Part shown: positions 9,113 through 22,396 of the stretch, in pieces | Numbering within the stretch: position 1 is the first letter of the stretch | How the letters are laid out: every line of letters begins with the position of its first letter | Source of the DNA: Bacillus sp. Cs-700 | Lineage (GTDB): Bacteria > Bacillota > Bacilli > Bacillales > Guptibacillaceae | Assembly: GCF_011082085.1 (NCBI RefSeq) | Contig: NZ_CP041063.1 | Span: 3,396,001 to 3,460,000, forward strand | Length of the DNA: 64,000 nucleotides | Direction: 5' to 3' | The notes under the pieces: generated by a model | Told to the model about the DNA's origin: nothing | Seen by the model: the letters and a program-made list of their open reading frames with translations, nothing else | Database searches by the model: none | Program-made: the position numbers and the translations under genes

Positions 9113-10285
9113 ATGACTAAAAGGGATAGCGTCTTTTTTCTAAGTTTGTTTTTATTCTTTTTTCATGGTGCAAATACAATCATTATTAGCTATATGCCGG
9201 TTTATTTCCAACATAGCGGTATGTCGGAAAGTAAAATAGGATCGATTCTTGCGATTGGACCATTAGCGGCAATTCTAGCTCAACCCTTTTGGGGATACCT
9301 AAGTGATAAATTTGGTACGATAAAAAAGGTTTTGCTTGTGACGCTGGTTGGGGTAGCTGTTGTTAGTGTTTTTCTTTTAACGAACAGTCATTACGTGTTT
9401 ATTTTAATCTCAGCAGCGATTTTTTATGTGTTTATGTCTCCTACCGGTGCACTTGGTGATAGTCTTGCTGTTAAAACGGCTGCTAGCGTGAATAAAAACT
9501 TTGGAAGTATTCGAACGTGGGGATCGATTGGTTTTGCTGTATCAACACTAATCGTTGGCCAGTTTTTCTCTTTCTTTGGTATTAGTACGATTCTAATTCC
9601 ATTCATGTTTATGATTGTGATCGCTTTTCTTACAGCGATGAGAGTATCGGATGTAAAAACGCGTAACAAACCAGTAACAGTGTTTGATGCGGTAAGGATT
9701 GGGAAGAATAGTAAGTTTCTATTATTTTTAGGGACAATCCTGTTTTTAACAATTCCACATCGGGCCAATGATAGTTTCATTGGACTATATCTTACAGAAC
9801 TTGGCGGGAATGAGTCTCAAATTGGGCTTGCTTGGTTTGTTGCTGTATCTAGTGAAGCTGTTATATTCGCTACTAGTCATTATTGGTTCAGAAGATTTAA
9901 CGAAATTGTCTTTATCATGATTGCAGGTGTCATCTATGCAGTTAGGTGGTTTGGGTTAGCGTACATAGGGGGGCCGGTTGCCGTTATCCTCCTTCAAGTT
10001 TTTCACGGTGTAACGTTTGGTATTTTTTACGTTGCTGCGTTTCAATATGTGACAAAGTTAGTACCCGAGCACTTGCAGGCCACGGGACATCTTCTATTCA
10101 TCTCTGTTTTCTTTGGACTATCAGGGATTCTAGGTTCATTGTTCGGAGGGCTGATCTTTGAAAGATCTTCTGGAGCAACATTGTATGCTGTGATGGGATG
10201 TTTAACCCTAGTTGGGTGTGTTGCGTTACTTTTCTATCACATCGTTGAAAGAAGAAAAATGAAAACAGATGAAAGTTATGCTTAG
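9113..10285 (+). CDS. MFS transporter, MFS_1-like (LacY/YwbF-type) family
   Basis: A 390-residue integral membrane protein with about 12 hydrophobic segments. The MFS loop motif GYLSDKFGTIKK follows TM2, and GSIRTWGSIGFAVS is characteristic of the LacY/phenylpropionate-type subgroup. Transport substrate is unknown; nucleosides or sugars are common in this subgroup. The ribosome binding site AAGGAAGGG is rather far from the ATG (about 12 bases). The gene is monocistronic and closed by the terminator at 10284-10312. Confidence 0.85.
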   Translation: MTKRDSVFFLSLFLFFFHGANTIIISYMPVYFQHSGMSESKIGSILAIGPLAAILAQPFWGYLSDKFGTIKKVLLVTLVGVAVVSVFLLTNSHYVFILISAAIFYVFMSPTGALGDSLAVKTAASVNKNFGSIRTWGSIGFAVSTLIVGQFFSFFGISTILIPFMFMIVIAFLTAMRVSDVKTRNKPVTVFDAVRIGKNSKFLLFLGTILFLTIPHRANDSFIGLYLTELGGNESQIGLAWFVAVSSEAVIFATSHYWFRRFNEIVFIMIAGVIYAVRWFGLAYIGGPVAVILLQVFHGVTFGIFYVAAFQYVTKLVPEHLQATGHLLFISVFFGLSGILGSLFGGLIFERSSGATLYAVMGCLTLVGCVALLFYHIVERRKMKTDESYA

Positions 10286-10312
10286 GACAGATGAAATTCT
10301 GTCCTTTTTTTA
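10284..10312 (+). terminator. Terminator of the MFS gene
   Basis: AGGACAG / CTGTCCT hairpin followed by seven T residues; it overlaps the stop codon. Confidence 0.9.
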
Positions 10313-10447
10313 TTATCCAATTATTTCATACCCGAATTATGCTGAAATAAACCAGATAGGATATTGGTGATGGTTGTCACAGACCGGTGAAAGAAACCTG
10401 ACTACAATGAAGGTGTGATAAAAATAAAGTTGTGGAGCGTGAGGAGT

Positions 10448-10951
10448 ATGTTTGTTCATTTTTTGAGAGAGAACAAGGGAGCTTCTGGCATTCTTTTTCT
10501 AATTCGATTGTTTCTAGGTTATCAATGGATCACGGCTGGATGGACAAAAATAACGGGTGGTTTTGACGCGAATGGTTTTTTGCAGGGAGCGGTTGCGGGT
10601 GCGAGTGGAGAACATCCGGCTGTTCAAGGTTGGTGGGCTACTTTTTTAGAAGGCGTAGCCATTCCAAATGTCGATTTCTTCAATGTCTTAATACCATGGG
10701 GAGAGTTTTTAGTTGGACTTGGCTTAATTCTTGGTACTTTCACAACTCTTGCGGCATTTATGGGAGTAGTGATGAACTTTGCTTTCCTCTTTAGTGGGAC
10801 AACTAGCACGAATCCAATGATGGTTATTCTCGGAATGCTCTTATTAATTGCCGGTTATAATGCCGCTAAAATTGGGATTGATCGATGGCTTATCCCAATT
10901 GTTAAGAAAAGCATTCATATGCGACAGGTGAAGCCAGCACTTCATCACTAA
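10448..10951 (+). CDS. DoxX-family membrane protein
   Basis: A 167-residue protein with four hydrophobic segments and the DoxX signature IRLFLGYQWITAGWTKITGG near the N-terminus. DoxX proteins are associated with quinone-linked or thiol redox processes at the membrane; the specific role here is not known. A GTG at 10415 would extend the frame by 11 residues. The ATG at 10448, with TGAGGAG just upstream, is the better start. Confidence 0.82.
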   Translation: MFVHFLRENKGASGILFLIRLFLGYQWITAGWTKITGGFDANGFLQGAVAGASGEHPAVQGWWATFLEGVAIPNVDFFNVLIPWGEFLVGLGLILGTFTTLAAFMGVVMNFAFLFSGTTSTNPMMVILGMLLLIAGYNAAKIGIDRWLIPIVKKSIHMRQVKPALHH

Positions 10952-10956
10952 GAAAG

Positions 10957-10984
10957 AGGTTCCGTGAAAACGGGGCCTTTTTTG
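10957..10984 (+). terminator. Terminator of the DoxX gene
   Basis: AGG-TTCCGT / ACGGGG-CCT hairpin followed by TTTTTT. Confidence 0.85.
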
Positions 10985-11125
10985 TTTTGATAATTAGAAA
11001 GGTTGGTGCTAGCGAAACATTACAGTTAAATAAAAAAAGAGGAGGAATTGTAATAAAAAGTAAAGAGGCAGATGGTAAGGAACAGCGAATTTGGTTTAGT
11101 GATTATTAATTTGGGAGGCTAGACC

Positions 11126-11443
11126 ATGTTTGGTATATTTAAAGAAAATGAAGAACGCTATTTGAGTTGGCACAGCGCTAATCAAAATGGGTATGTTTTT
11201 AATCATTTTAAAGGAAAAGATGCGGCTTATAATAAAATTCATTTAGCTACTTGTAGGACACTTTGGCGAGAAAAAGATGAGGGTGCAAGAACGAAAGTTG
11301 AAAAGGTTTGTTCTGATAACCTTGATGAGCTTCTTAAGATAACAGAAGAGATGAGGCGGAAAAAAGGTTATTCCTATTGCAAGATCTGTATGTCCGAATA
11401 CATAGTGAAAGGTGAAAAGTTAGCCAAATATTCCTGGCGTTAA
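11126..11443 (+). CDS. Hypothetical Cys-containing protein
   Basis: A 105-residue protein not assigned to a family. It contains Cys at two separated places (LATCRTL, VEKVCSDN) and a C-terminal CKIC pair (SYCKICMSEY), which could bind a metal. It has many Lys and aromatic residues and no membrane segment. The ribosome binding site GGGAGG is 7 bases from the ATG, so translation is likely. It lies just ahead of a CHY zinc-finger gene in the same orientation. Confidence 0.7.
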   Translation: MFGIFKENEERYLSWHSANQNGYVFNHFKGKDAAYNKIHLATCRTLWREKDEGARTKVEKVCSDNLDELLKITEEMRRKKGYSYCKICMSEYIVKGEKLAKYSWR

Positions 11444-11496
11444 GTTATAAAAAATTAATATGATAACGTTACTTCTAGACGTAGGAGAGGATACAA

Positions 11497-11841
11497 ATGC
11501 ATCAAGATAAAATTATAGTAAAAGGAAAAACCGTAGATAACCAAACACGATGCGAACATTATCACAGTGCACGAGATATTATTGCGATTAAATTCTATTG
11601 TTGTGATACTTACTATCCGTGTTTTTTTTGTCATCAAGAAACAGCTGATCATCACGTAACAGTATGGCCTAAGGAAAACTATGATAAAAAAGCTATCTTA
11701 TGTGGAAACTGTCGTTCTGAATTAACAATTCAGGAATACTTAACGGCACATTCTATGTGTCCTTACTGCCAAGCTCCCTATAATGAAGGTTGCAAACTTC
11801 ATCATCATCTTTATTTTGACGAAAATAAAACCGTGAAATAA
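11497..11841 (+). CDS. CHY-type zinc finger protein
   Basis: A 114-residue protein made almost entirely of zinc ligands. Visible motifs are RCEHYHS, FYCCDTYYPCFFCH, ILCGNCRSEL and CPYCQAPYNEGCKLHHHLYF. This Cys/His spacing is that of the CHY zinc-finger family (Hot13/Pirh2-like N-terminal module) found as stand-alone proteins in Firmicutes. The physiological role of the bacterial forms is not settled. GGAGAGG lies upstream of the ATG. Confidence 0.85.
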   Translation: MHQDKIIVKGKTVDNQTRCEHYHSARDIIAIKFYCCDTYYPCFFCHQETADHHVTVWPKENYDKKAILCGNCRSELTIQEYLTAHSMCPYCQAPYNEGCKLHHHLYFDENKTVK

Positions 11842-11944
11842 TCGTTTTACTACGGATGAAGATGCAGGTATTATTATTTCAATCTTTAATTGAAATTCTT
11901 TTACGATGCATTAAACTAACTCTAACGATAATAGACTGCTTGAG

Positions 11945-11967
11945 ACACAGAAGTTCTGTGTTTTTTC
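11945..11967 (+). terminator. Terminator downstream of the CHY gene
   Basis: ACACAG / CTGTGT hairpin followed by a T run, about 100 bases after the CHY stop codon. Confidence 0.7.
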
Positions 11968-12070
11968 TTTTGTTGTACCCGCTTCGCGTATTGTTCTTGT
12001 GTACTTTGGCAGACGTCTTCGGTTGATTCGTTGAGTTTAATGGCACTATTAAGAAAGAAGGAAAATAATA

Positions 12071-13346
12071 ATGAAGCTGAAAGAACTTTTTCTTCATCCG
12101 CCAAGAGCTTTTATTGAAATTACCCCAAGCAACAACTACGCCTGTTAGCTGGTTAGATGCCTGGTTTACAGCTATATCAGCTATCACAGTTACAGGGCTC
12201 GTCGGGGTAGACACTGGTTCTGTTTATACAGTTTTCGGTCAGGTTGTTATTATGCTATTAATTCAAGTTGGTGGACTTGGTATTATGTCATTTGCTGTTG
12301 TTATTTTTCTTCTCATTGGAAAGAAAATCGGGATTTCACAACGTCTTCTAATCACACAAGTATTAAATTAAAAAGAAATGGGCGGCATTATTAAGCTTGT
12401 AAGAAGTCTCTTTGTTTTTTCAATAGTAATTGAAATCATTGGAGCCATTCTCCTATTCGCCAGATGGATACCAGAATATGGAGTAGGGACCGGCATTTAT
12501 GTAGCCATCTTTCACGCCATTTCAGCTTACAATAACGCTGGGTTTTCCATTTGATCTGATAGTCTTTCTTCCTATGTAGGAGATCCGATCATTAACCTTG
12601 TGATCGTAATGCTTTTTATTTTAGGAGGAATCGGCTTTACAGTTTTGATTGATCTAAAGAATAAGAAGCATTTTAGAGAGTGAACGCTTCACACGAAGTT
12701 AATGGTGATAGGAAGTCTCTTTATAAATGCACTTGCATTTCTCCTCATTATTACTCTTGAGTGGAATAACGCTTCTACTCTAGGTCAGTTAAATGGAGCT
12801 GGGAAGGGATGGGCGGCCTTTTTTTCAAGCGTTAACACCACGAACAGCAGGCTTTAATACGATTGATATCGGTAGTATGGAAGAAGCTTCTCTCTTCTTT
12901 ACAATATGTCTCATGTTTATTGGTGCAGGAAGTGCTTCTACGGGTGGAGGCATTAAGCTGACGACGTTTATCGCTATGCTTCTTTCTGTTAACACTTTCT
13001 CAAAAGGGAAGAATGAAGTAACGATCTTTCATAAGACGCTAGCTTTTTCGGTCATTATCAAAGCACTTGCCATTACGGTTATCTCGACAGGGATTGTTCT
13101 AGTAGGGGTTTTCATTCTTGAACTTGCGTAAGACTCCCCTTTTCTAGCGAATTTGTTTGAAGTTGTATCGGCGTTTGGTACCGTAGGGCTATCAATGGGG
13201 ATAACGGGTAGCCTAGATGGTATTGGGAAGCTCATGATTATTGTGATCATGATGGTAGGGAAACTAGGGCCCCTCACATTAGCGTTTATCTTTGCTTCAA
13301 AACACCGAAAATCAGGTATCCTGAAGAAGAAGTACTAACAGGTTAA
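12071..13346 (+). pseudogene. Decayed KtrB/KtrD-type (TrkH family) potassium transporter
   Basis: Translating across frames recovers a nearly complete K+-translocating subunit. All four filter motifs are visible: ITVTGLVGVDTG, YNNAGFSI, RTAGFNTIDIG and FGTVGLSMG. The gene is broken by a deletion/frameshift near 12108-12117 that removes most of the first membrane segment. Stops follow at 12369, 12552 (TGG to TGA in the second filter loop), 12681 and 13129. There is a frameshift in the seven-T run at 12819-12825 and another near 13310 just before the PEEEVLTG-like C-terminus. The original start is ATG 12071 with AAGGA upstream. With four stops and three frame changes, sequencing error is an unlikely explanation. 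Confidence 0.9.
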
Positions 13347-13409
13347 AATGGTTTCTAATTAACTTTTTTAATGAATGAGCAGCAGATGGGAAAGACAATA
13401 GAGATAGCG

Positions 13410-13447
13410 AAAAGACCGGTGTACGAAAATACGTACACCGGTCTTTT
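13410..13447 (+). terminator. Terminator between the pseudogene and the rrn operon
   Basis: A perfect 16-base stem (AAAAGACCGGTGTACG and its complement) with a six-base loop and flanking A/T runs. It isolates the rrn promoters from upstream transcription. Confidence 0.9.
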
Positions 13448-13478
13448 AAAAAGTTAGGGAAATAATTTTCAAAAACTG

Positions 13479-13507
13479 TTGACGACATTATATCCACATG
13501 GTAAGAT
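13479..13507 (+). promoter_or_regulatory. rrn promoter P1
   Basis: TTGACG (13479-13484), a 17-base spacer, then TAAGAT (13502-13507). Confidence 0.85.
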
Positions 13508-13569
13508 GTTTCTTGTCACTTCGAAACATTAGCAACAACTTACATACGAAAATGTTTAAAAAAAAGACA

Positions 13570-13598
13570 TTGACTTAATGAGAGATTGCTGGTAAGAT
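13570..13598 (+). promoter_or_regulatory. rrn promoter P2
   Basis: TTGACT (13570-13575), a 17-base spacer, then TAAGAT (13593-13598). The same -10 and spacing as P1, 91 bases downstream, giving the tandem arrangement usual for Bacillus rrn operons. Confidence 0.88.
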
Positions 13599-13730
13599 AG
13601 AAGTTGTCACTCGGGAGAAACAAACCGAGATTAATAGAATTAAATCGATCTTTGAAAACTGAACGAAACGCCATGTAAGTAGTTGTTTCTACGGAAACAA
13701 AAATGTTTTAAAAGCTAGATTAAGCTTTCT

Positions 13731-18513
<4,783 letters not shown>

Positions 18514-18691
18514 AAAACGAAAAGCGAAGTAAGCCGTTTAAATCCGACAAGCGTTGGAAGCTTTTGAATCAGACGCGCTTTTTGCGTCAGAATCAAAAGG
18601 TGAAACGATCGAGGATTTGGCTTACGTAGCTGGACACATTATTGGAATACGTTGTGCGTGCTATCTAGTTTTCAGGGAATACCCTGTAAAG
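18514..18691 (+). other. 23S-5S spacer
   Basis: Holds an imperfect hairpin (18559-18600; CTTTTGA...GACGC against GCGTC...TCAAAAG, two mismatches) and the 3' strand of the 23S processing stalk (18651-18668). No gene. Confidence 0.75.
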
Positions 18692-18808
<117 letters not shown>

Positions 18809-18816
18809 AACTGAAG

Positions 18817-18851
18817 AAAAGCGAGAAACCAAACGGTTTCTCGCTTTTTTT
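18817..18851 (+). terminator. rrn operon terminator
   Basis: AAAGCGAGAAACC / GGTTTCTCGCTTT stem with a four-base loop and a long T run. Confidence 0.95.
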
Positions 18852-18914
18852 GTATCTATAAAGTATTGAAAACTCGCAAGAGAAAAAACTTCATGTCAAA
18901 CAATCAAAATTTCT

Positions 18915-19050
18915 TCGAAAGCTACGTAGGGGTGGGAGAAGCAAGAAATTCGAGGAAGCAAGCGATGTCAGACCGGAGTGGATATTTGGAGATCCATGAG
19001 GATCTGGCAGAGCGCAGCTGACGAAGAAGTTCGCCGCTTATCGCGCCCCG
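18915..19050 (+). repeat. Structured non-coding segment, possible dispersed element
   Basis: A gene-free segment with several self-complementary parts: AGATCC/GGATCT (18989-19005), GTCAG/CTGAC (around 18970 and 19019), and flanking AAGCGA against TCGCCGCTT. It joins directly to the 5S fragment at 19056. I have a memory-based impression that similar sequence recurs between genes in Bacillaceae, but this is not verified. No ORF with a ribosome binding site is present. Confidence 0.35.
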
Positions 19051-19055
19051 TATAA

Positions 19056-19129
19056 GAACACGGAAGTTAAGCTCTAGCGCCGATGGTAGTTGGGGGATCT
19101 CCCCCTGCAAGAGTAGGACGTCGCTGGGC
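19056..19129 (+). pseudogene. Truncated 5S rRNA copy
   Basis: Starting at GAACACGG, the sequence repeats the 3' two thirds of the 5S gene (18733-18808). One two-base deletion turns CTCTTCAGCG into CTCTAGCG. The 5' third, including the loop containing GAGGTCACACC, is missing. It cannot fold into a normal 5S RNA. The duplication continues into the terminator. Confidence 0.9.
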
Positions 19130-19135
19130 AACTGA

Positions 19136-19171
19136 AGAAAAGCGAGAGACCGAATGGTTTCTCGCTTTTTT
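19136..19171 (+). terminator. Second copy of the rrn terminator
   Basis: Same hairpin as 18817-18851 with a few substitutions in stem and loop (GAGAGACCGAATGGTTTCTC), still followed by a T run. Confidence 0.88.
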
Positions 19172-19375
19172 GTATGGTTTTATGGGTGAGTTTTTACTAG
19201 CTCAAAACCTCCATTCATCACGTTCAAGTAATTCTGGAACATTGTGGGATTATTTACTAATTTCCCTCATATATCCCGCTCAAAGAATTAACCTTAAACC
19301 TAATCATCCTTCTAACACATTAAAACTATCAACAACTCTTCACTCGACTTAAAATAAGAGAAGAGGTGAAGGAAT

Positions 19376-20788
19376 ATGAGTAAAACCGTTATTGTCTGGT
19401 TTCGTCGAGATTTTCGTTTAAACGATCATACTGCTCTTGAAAAGGCAATTTCTTATTGCGAAGAAAACGATGCACAATGGATGGGGATTTTTCAATTAGA
19501 TCCACATTTCACGGAAAACATTGATCTTCATCATGATTATTTTTTTCAAACGGTAGCACAGTTTCAAAATAGGTGTCAAAAGGAAAATATCCCTTTCCAA
19601 ATTGTTTATGGTCATCCGATTGATGTATTTGAAAAAGTAACAGACACCTTAGATGTGAAAGCCGTCTTCTTTAATGAAGACAAAGCAGGTTACGGTGCGC
19701 GTCGTGATGAAGAAGTTTGTGATTGGTTAAAGGAAAAAGAGATCGAATTTCAATTTTATCAAGATTATTATTTACACGATACACAAGATGTAAGGAAACA
19801 AGATAATACGATGTACAAAGTCTTTACACCGTACTATAAGCAGTGGCGTACATTGAAGAAACCACAAGTGCTCCAGATTGATTTAAAGAAAGTTAAGAAA
19901 TATGCTCTCGAAATCAGTACTTCTCTTAATTCTGATAAAGAATTTAACAACGTTTTAAAACAGTGTGAGCGTGATTGGAAAGCGATTGGAGAAAAGAGTG
20001 CACATCAGCGTGCAAGGCGTTTTGTGAAAGAAAGATTAAAGGATTATGATCATCATCGTGATATTCCTTCACTCGTTGGGACAAGCAAATTATCTCCATA
20101 CTTAAAAACGGGCACACTTTCGGTTCGAACACTTTTTCACATGGTAGCAGAAAATGATAGTAAAGGGGCAGAAACGTTTATCCAGGAACTTGCTTGGCGG
20201 GATTTTTATGGAATGGTTCACGAGGAATTTCCTGAATTTCGAGAGCGTGAGTTTCAATCAAAATATCAGGGGATTCCATGGAATGACGATAATGATAAAT
20301 TAAACAATTGGAAAAAGGGGGAAACTGGTTTTCCAATTGTTGATGCTGGGATGAGACAATTAAATCAAGAGGGATGGATGCATAATCGACTCAGAATGAT
20401 CACTGCCTCCTTTCTTACTAAAGACTACCTTATTGATTGGAGAAGTGGTGAACGTTATTTCGAAGAAAAGCTGATAGATTATGATGAGTCTTCTAACACT
20501 GGAGGCTGGCAGTGGGCTTCTTCTACCGGTACAGATGCCGTTCCTTATTTTCGGATTTTTAACCCTACCACGCAAGCAGAGCGTTTTGATCCGGATGGGA
20601 CTTACATTCGAAAGTACGTTCCAGAATTAAAGAACGTGTCGAAAGAATATATCCATCAGCCATCGAAAATGAGCGATCAAGAGCAAAAGGAAAGTAGTTG
20701 TGTCATTGGAAAAGATTATCCTCACCCAACTGTCGATCATAAAGAACAGCGTCAAAAGGTACTTAGTGTTTATAAAGAAAGAACATGA
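19376..20788 (+). CDS. phrB: Deoxyribodipyrimidine photolyase
   Basis: A 470-residue class I cyclobutane-dimer photolyase that uses light and FAD to split pyrimidine dimers. The N-terminal Rossmann-like antenna domain begins VIVWFRRDFRLNDHTAL. The FAD domain is seen in GTSKLSPYLKTGTLSVRT, ELAWRDFYGMV, GFPIVDAGMRQL, WMHNRLRMITASFLTKDYLIDWRSGERYF and NTGGWQWASSTGTDAVPYFRIFNP. A cryptochrome is less likely given these repair-type motifs. GAGGTGAAGG precedes the ATG, and a strong terminator follows. Confidence 0.95.
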   Translation: MSKTVIVWFRRDFRLNDHTALEKAISYCEENDAQWMGIFQLDPHFTENIDLHHDYFFQTVAQFQNRCQKENIPFQIVYGHPIDVFEKVTDTLDVKAVFFNEDKAGYGARRDEEVCDWLKEKEIEFQFYQDYYLHDTQDVRKQDNTMYKVFTPYYKQWRTLKKPQVLQIDLKKVKKYALEISTSLNSDKEFNNVLKQCERDWKAIGEKSAHQRARRFVKERLKDYDHHRDIPSLVGTSKLSPYLKTGTLSVRTLFHMVAENDSKGAETFIQELAWRDFYGMVHEEFPEFREREFQSKYQGIPWNDDNDKLNNWKKGETGFPIVDAGMRQLNQEGWMHNRLRMITASFLTKDYLIDWRSGERYFEEKLIDYDESSNTGGWQWASSTGTDAVPYFRIFNPTTQAERFDPDGTYIRKYVPELKNVSKEYIHQPSKMSDQEQKESSCVIGKDYPHPTVDHKEQRQKVLSVYKERT

Positions 20789-20790
20789 TG

Positions 20791-20825
20791 AGATCAGGTG
20801 CTTCTTAGCACCTGATCTTTTTTTT
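20791..20825 (+). terminator. Terminator of the photolyase gene
   Basis: AGATCAGGTGC / GCACCTGATCT stem followed by eight T residues. Confidence 0.93.
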
Positions 20826-20893
20826 GTGGGATAAGGGGATGAGAACTGTGCATCCTAAGTGGAAGAGACTGTAACGTACGGAGATGATTACTT

Positions 20894-22384
20894 TTGAAAT
20901 GGTTTAAGAGAGGTGCAACTGAAAAACCGAGTACATTAGAAGAAATGGTAAAGGATCTGAAGCAATCAATCGATTTTGTTGCTTATGAGAACAAAGAAAG
21001 TGATCAGCCTTATCGTTTAATCTACTTTGCCTCTCTTATTGATCCTGAACAGTTACATCGAGATATTTTACCTGTAATAAAGGAGTGCGAATCGAAATCG
21101 CTCGAAGGTCTAAAAGGCATTCTTCCAATTGAGAATATTGAAATCTCATCAAAACTGTCACTCATCCAAGAACGTTTATTGGAAGGACATGTCGCTGTTC
21201 AGCTTTCAAGGGGGCAAAAAGTACTGCTCGTTAACATTAGTCTCCGTAAATCAAGGGATCTCTCTGCTCCAGAAATTGAATTTAGCGTAATGGGACCAAA
21301 AGAGGGATTAGTTGAGGATCTTCATACAAATATGAATTTACTTAGGCGTAGAATTCCCCATCCCAGGTTAAGGATGAAGGAAATTACAGTAGGAACGGTC
21401 AGTAAAACAAAGGTGGTAGTCGCTTTTATAGAAGGTGTTGCAAGTGAGCAGAATATCAACACAGTTATGCAGCGTTTGGAAGATCTTGATTTTGATATTA
21501 TTTCTGATTCTTCTTTTATTGGCCAGATGTTAGAAGATAACTCGTTCTCAGTTTTTCCACAAATGATTGATACCGAAAGAACTGATCGGATTACGGGGCA
21601 TATGAATTTTGGTGCTTTTGCAATCTTAACAGAAGGGTCTTCTAATGCTTTAATTGGTCCGATAAACTTTGGCCAATTGTTAGTTTCATTTGAAGATTAT
21701 TATCTAGGTTGGAATATTGCTTCTTTTTTCCGTATTGTTCGAATGATTGCGATCTTGGCATCTATTATTGCCACCCCATTGTACGTTGCCGTATTAACTT
21801 ATCATTATGAATTATTTCCATCTAAGCTATTAGCAACGTTAATTTCTTCAAGAAGTGACATTCCTTTTTCACCAGTTATTGAAGTGTTTTTTCTTGAAGT
21901 CACGATTGATTTATTACGGGAAGCTGGAGCAAGAATGCCGACAAAAGTTGGTCAAACACTTGGTATCGTTGGTGGTATTGTCATTGGAACGGCTGCAGTA
22001 GAAGCTTCCCTTACAAGTAATATCCTTCTAATATTAGTTGCGTTGTCAGCGCTAGCATCCTTTACAACCCCAGTTTACCGCATGACAAACACCATTCGGT
22101 TTTTGCGCTATCCTTTGATAGTGTTCGCTCAATTTCTAGGTTTGATCGGTGTCGCGCTGTTTGGCTTATTTATTTTGACACATATGATTCGGTTAACGTC
22201 ATTTGGAAATCCGTATCTTGCGCCATTATATCCGCCAAGAATAAAAGATTGGTATGACTCTTTCTTCCGTTTGCCATATGTAATGCAAAAAAACAGGTTT
22301 CAATTTTTTCGAGGAAACCAATCAACACGCTTTGAGGATAAGAAAAAAAAGTCAAAGCATTCGTTGGACTTTGATGAGCAGTAG
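20894..22384 (+). CDS. gerKA: Spore germinant receptor A subunit (GerA/GerKA family)
   Basis: A 496-residue protein with a long soluble N-terminal half. The membrane half contains GerA-family motifs: TERTDRITGHMNFGAFAILTEGSSNALIGPINFGQL, then EVFFLEVTIDLLREAGARMPTKVGQTLGIVGGIVIG. It forms the inner spore membrane receptor with the B and C subunits encoded next. The start is TTG 20894, with GGAG 10 bases upstream; no in-frame ATG lies nearby. Expression is expected in the forespore, but I did not recognise a convincing SigG promoter. Confidence 0.92.
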   Translation: MKWFKRGATEKPSTLEEMVKDLKQSIDFVAYENKESDQPYRLIYFASLIDPEQLHRDILPVIKECESKSLEGLKGILPIENIEISSKLSLIQERLLEGHVAVQLSRGQKVLLVNISLRKSRDLSAPEIEFSVMGPKEGLVEDLHTNMNLLRRRIPHPRLRMKEITVGTVSKTKVVVAFIEGVASEQNINTVMQRLEDLDFDIISDSSFIGQMLEDNSFSVFPQMIDTERTDRITGHMNFGAFAILTEGSSNALIGPINFGQLLVSFEDYYLGWNIASFFRIVRMIAILASIIATPLYVAVLTYHYELFPSKLLATLISSRSDIPFSPVIEVFFLEVTIDLLREAGARMPTKVGQTLGIVGGIVIGTAAVEASLTSNILLILVALSALASFTTPVYRMTNTIRFLRYPLIVFAQFLGLIGVALFGLFILTHMIRLTSFGNPYLAPLYPPRIKDWYDSFFRLPYVMQKNRFQFFRGNQSTRFEDKKKKSKHSLDFDEQ

Positions 22385-22396
22385 AGGGTGAGTTGT

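Noticed and set aside
12071-13346. Three separate short genes instead of one pseudogene
   Set aside because: Consecutive frames encode consecutive parts of one TrkH/KtrB protein, and the parts lack their own ribosome binding sites.
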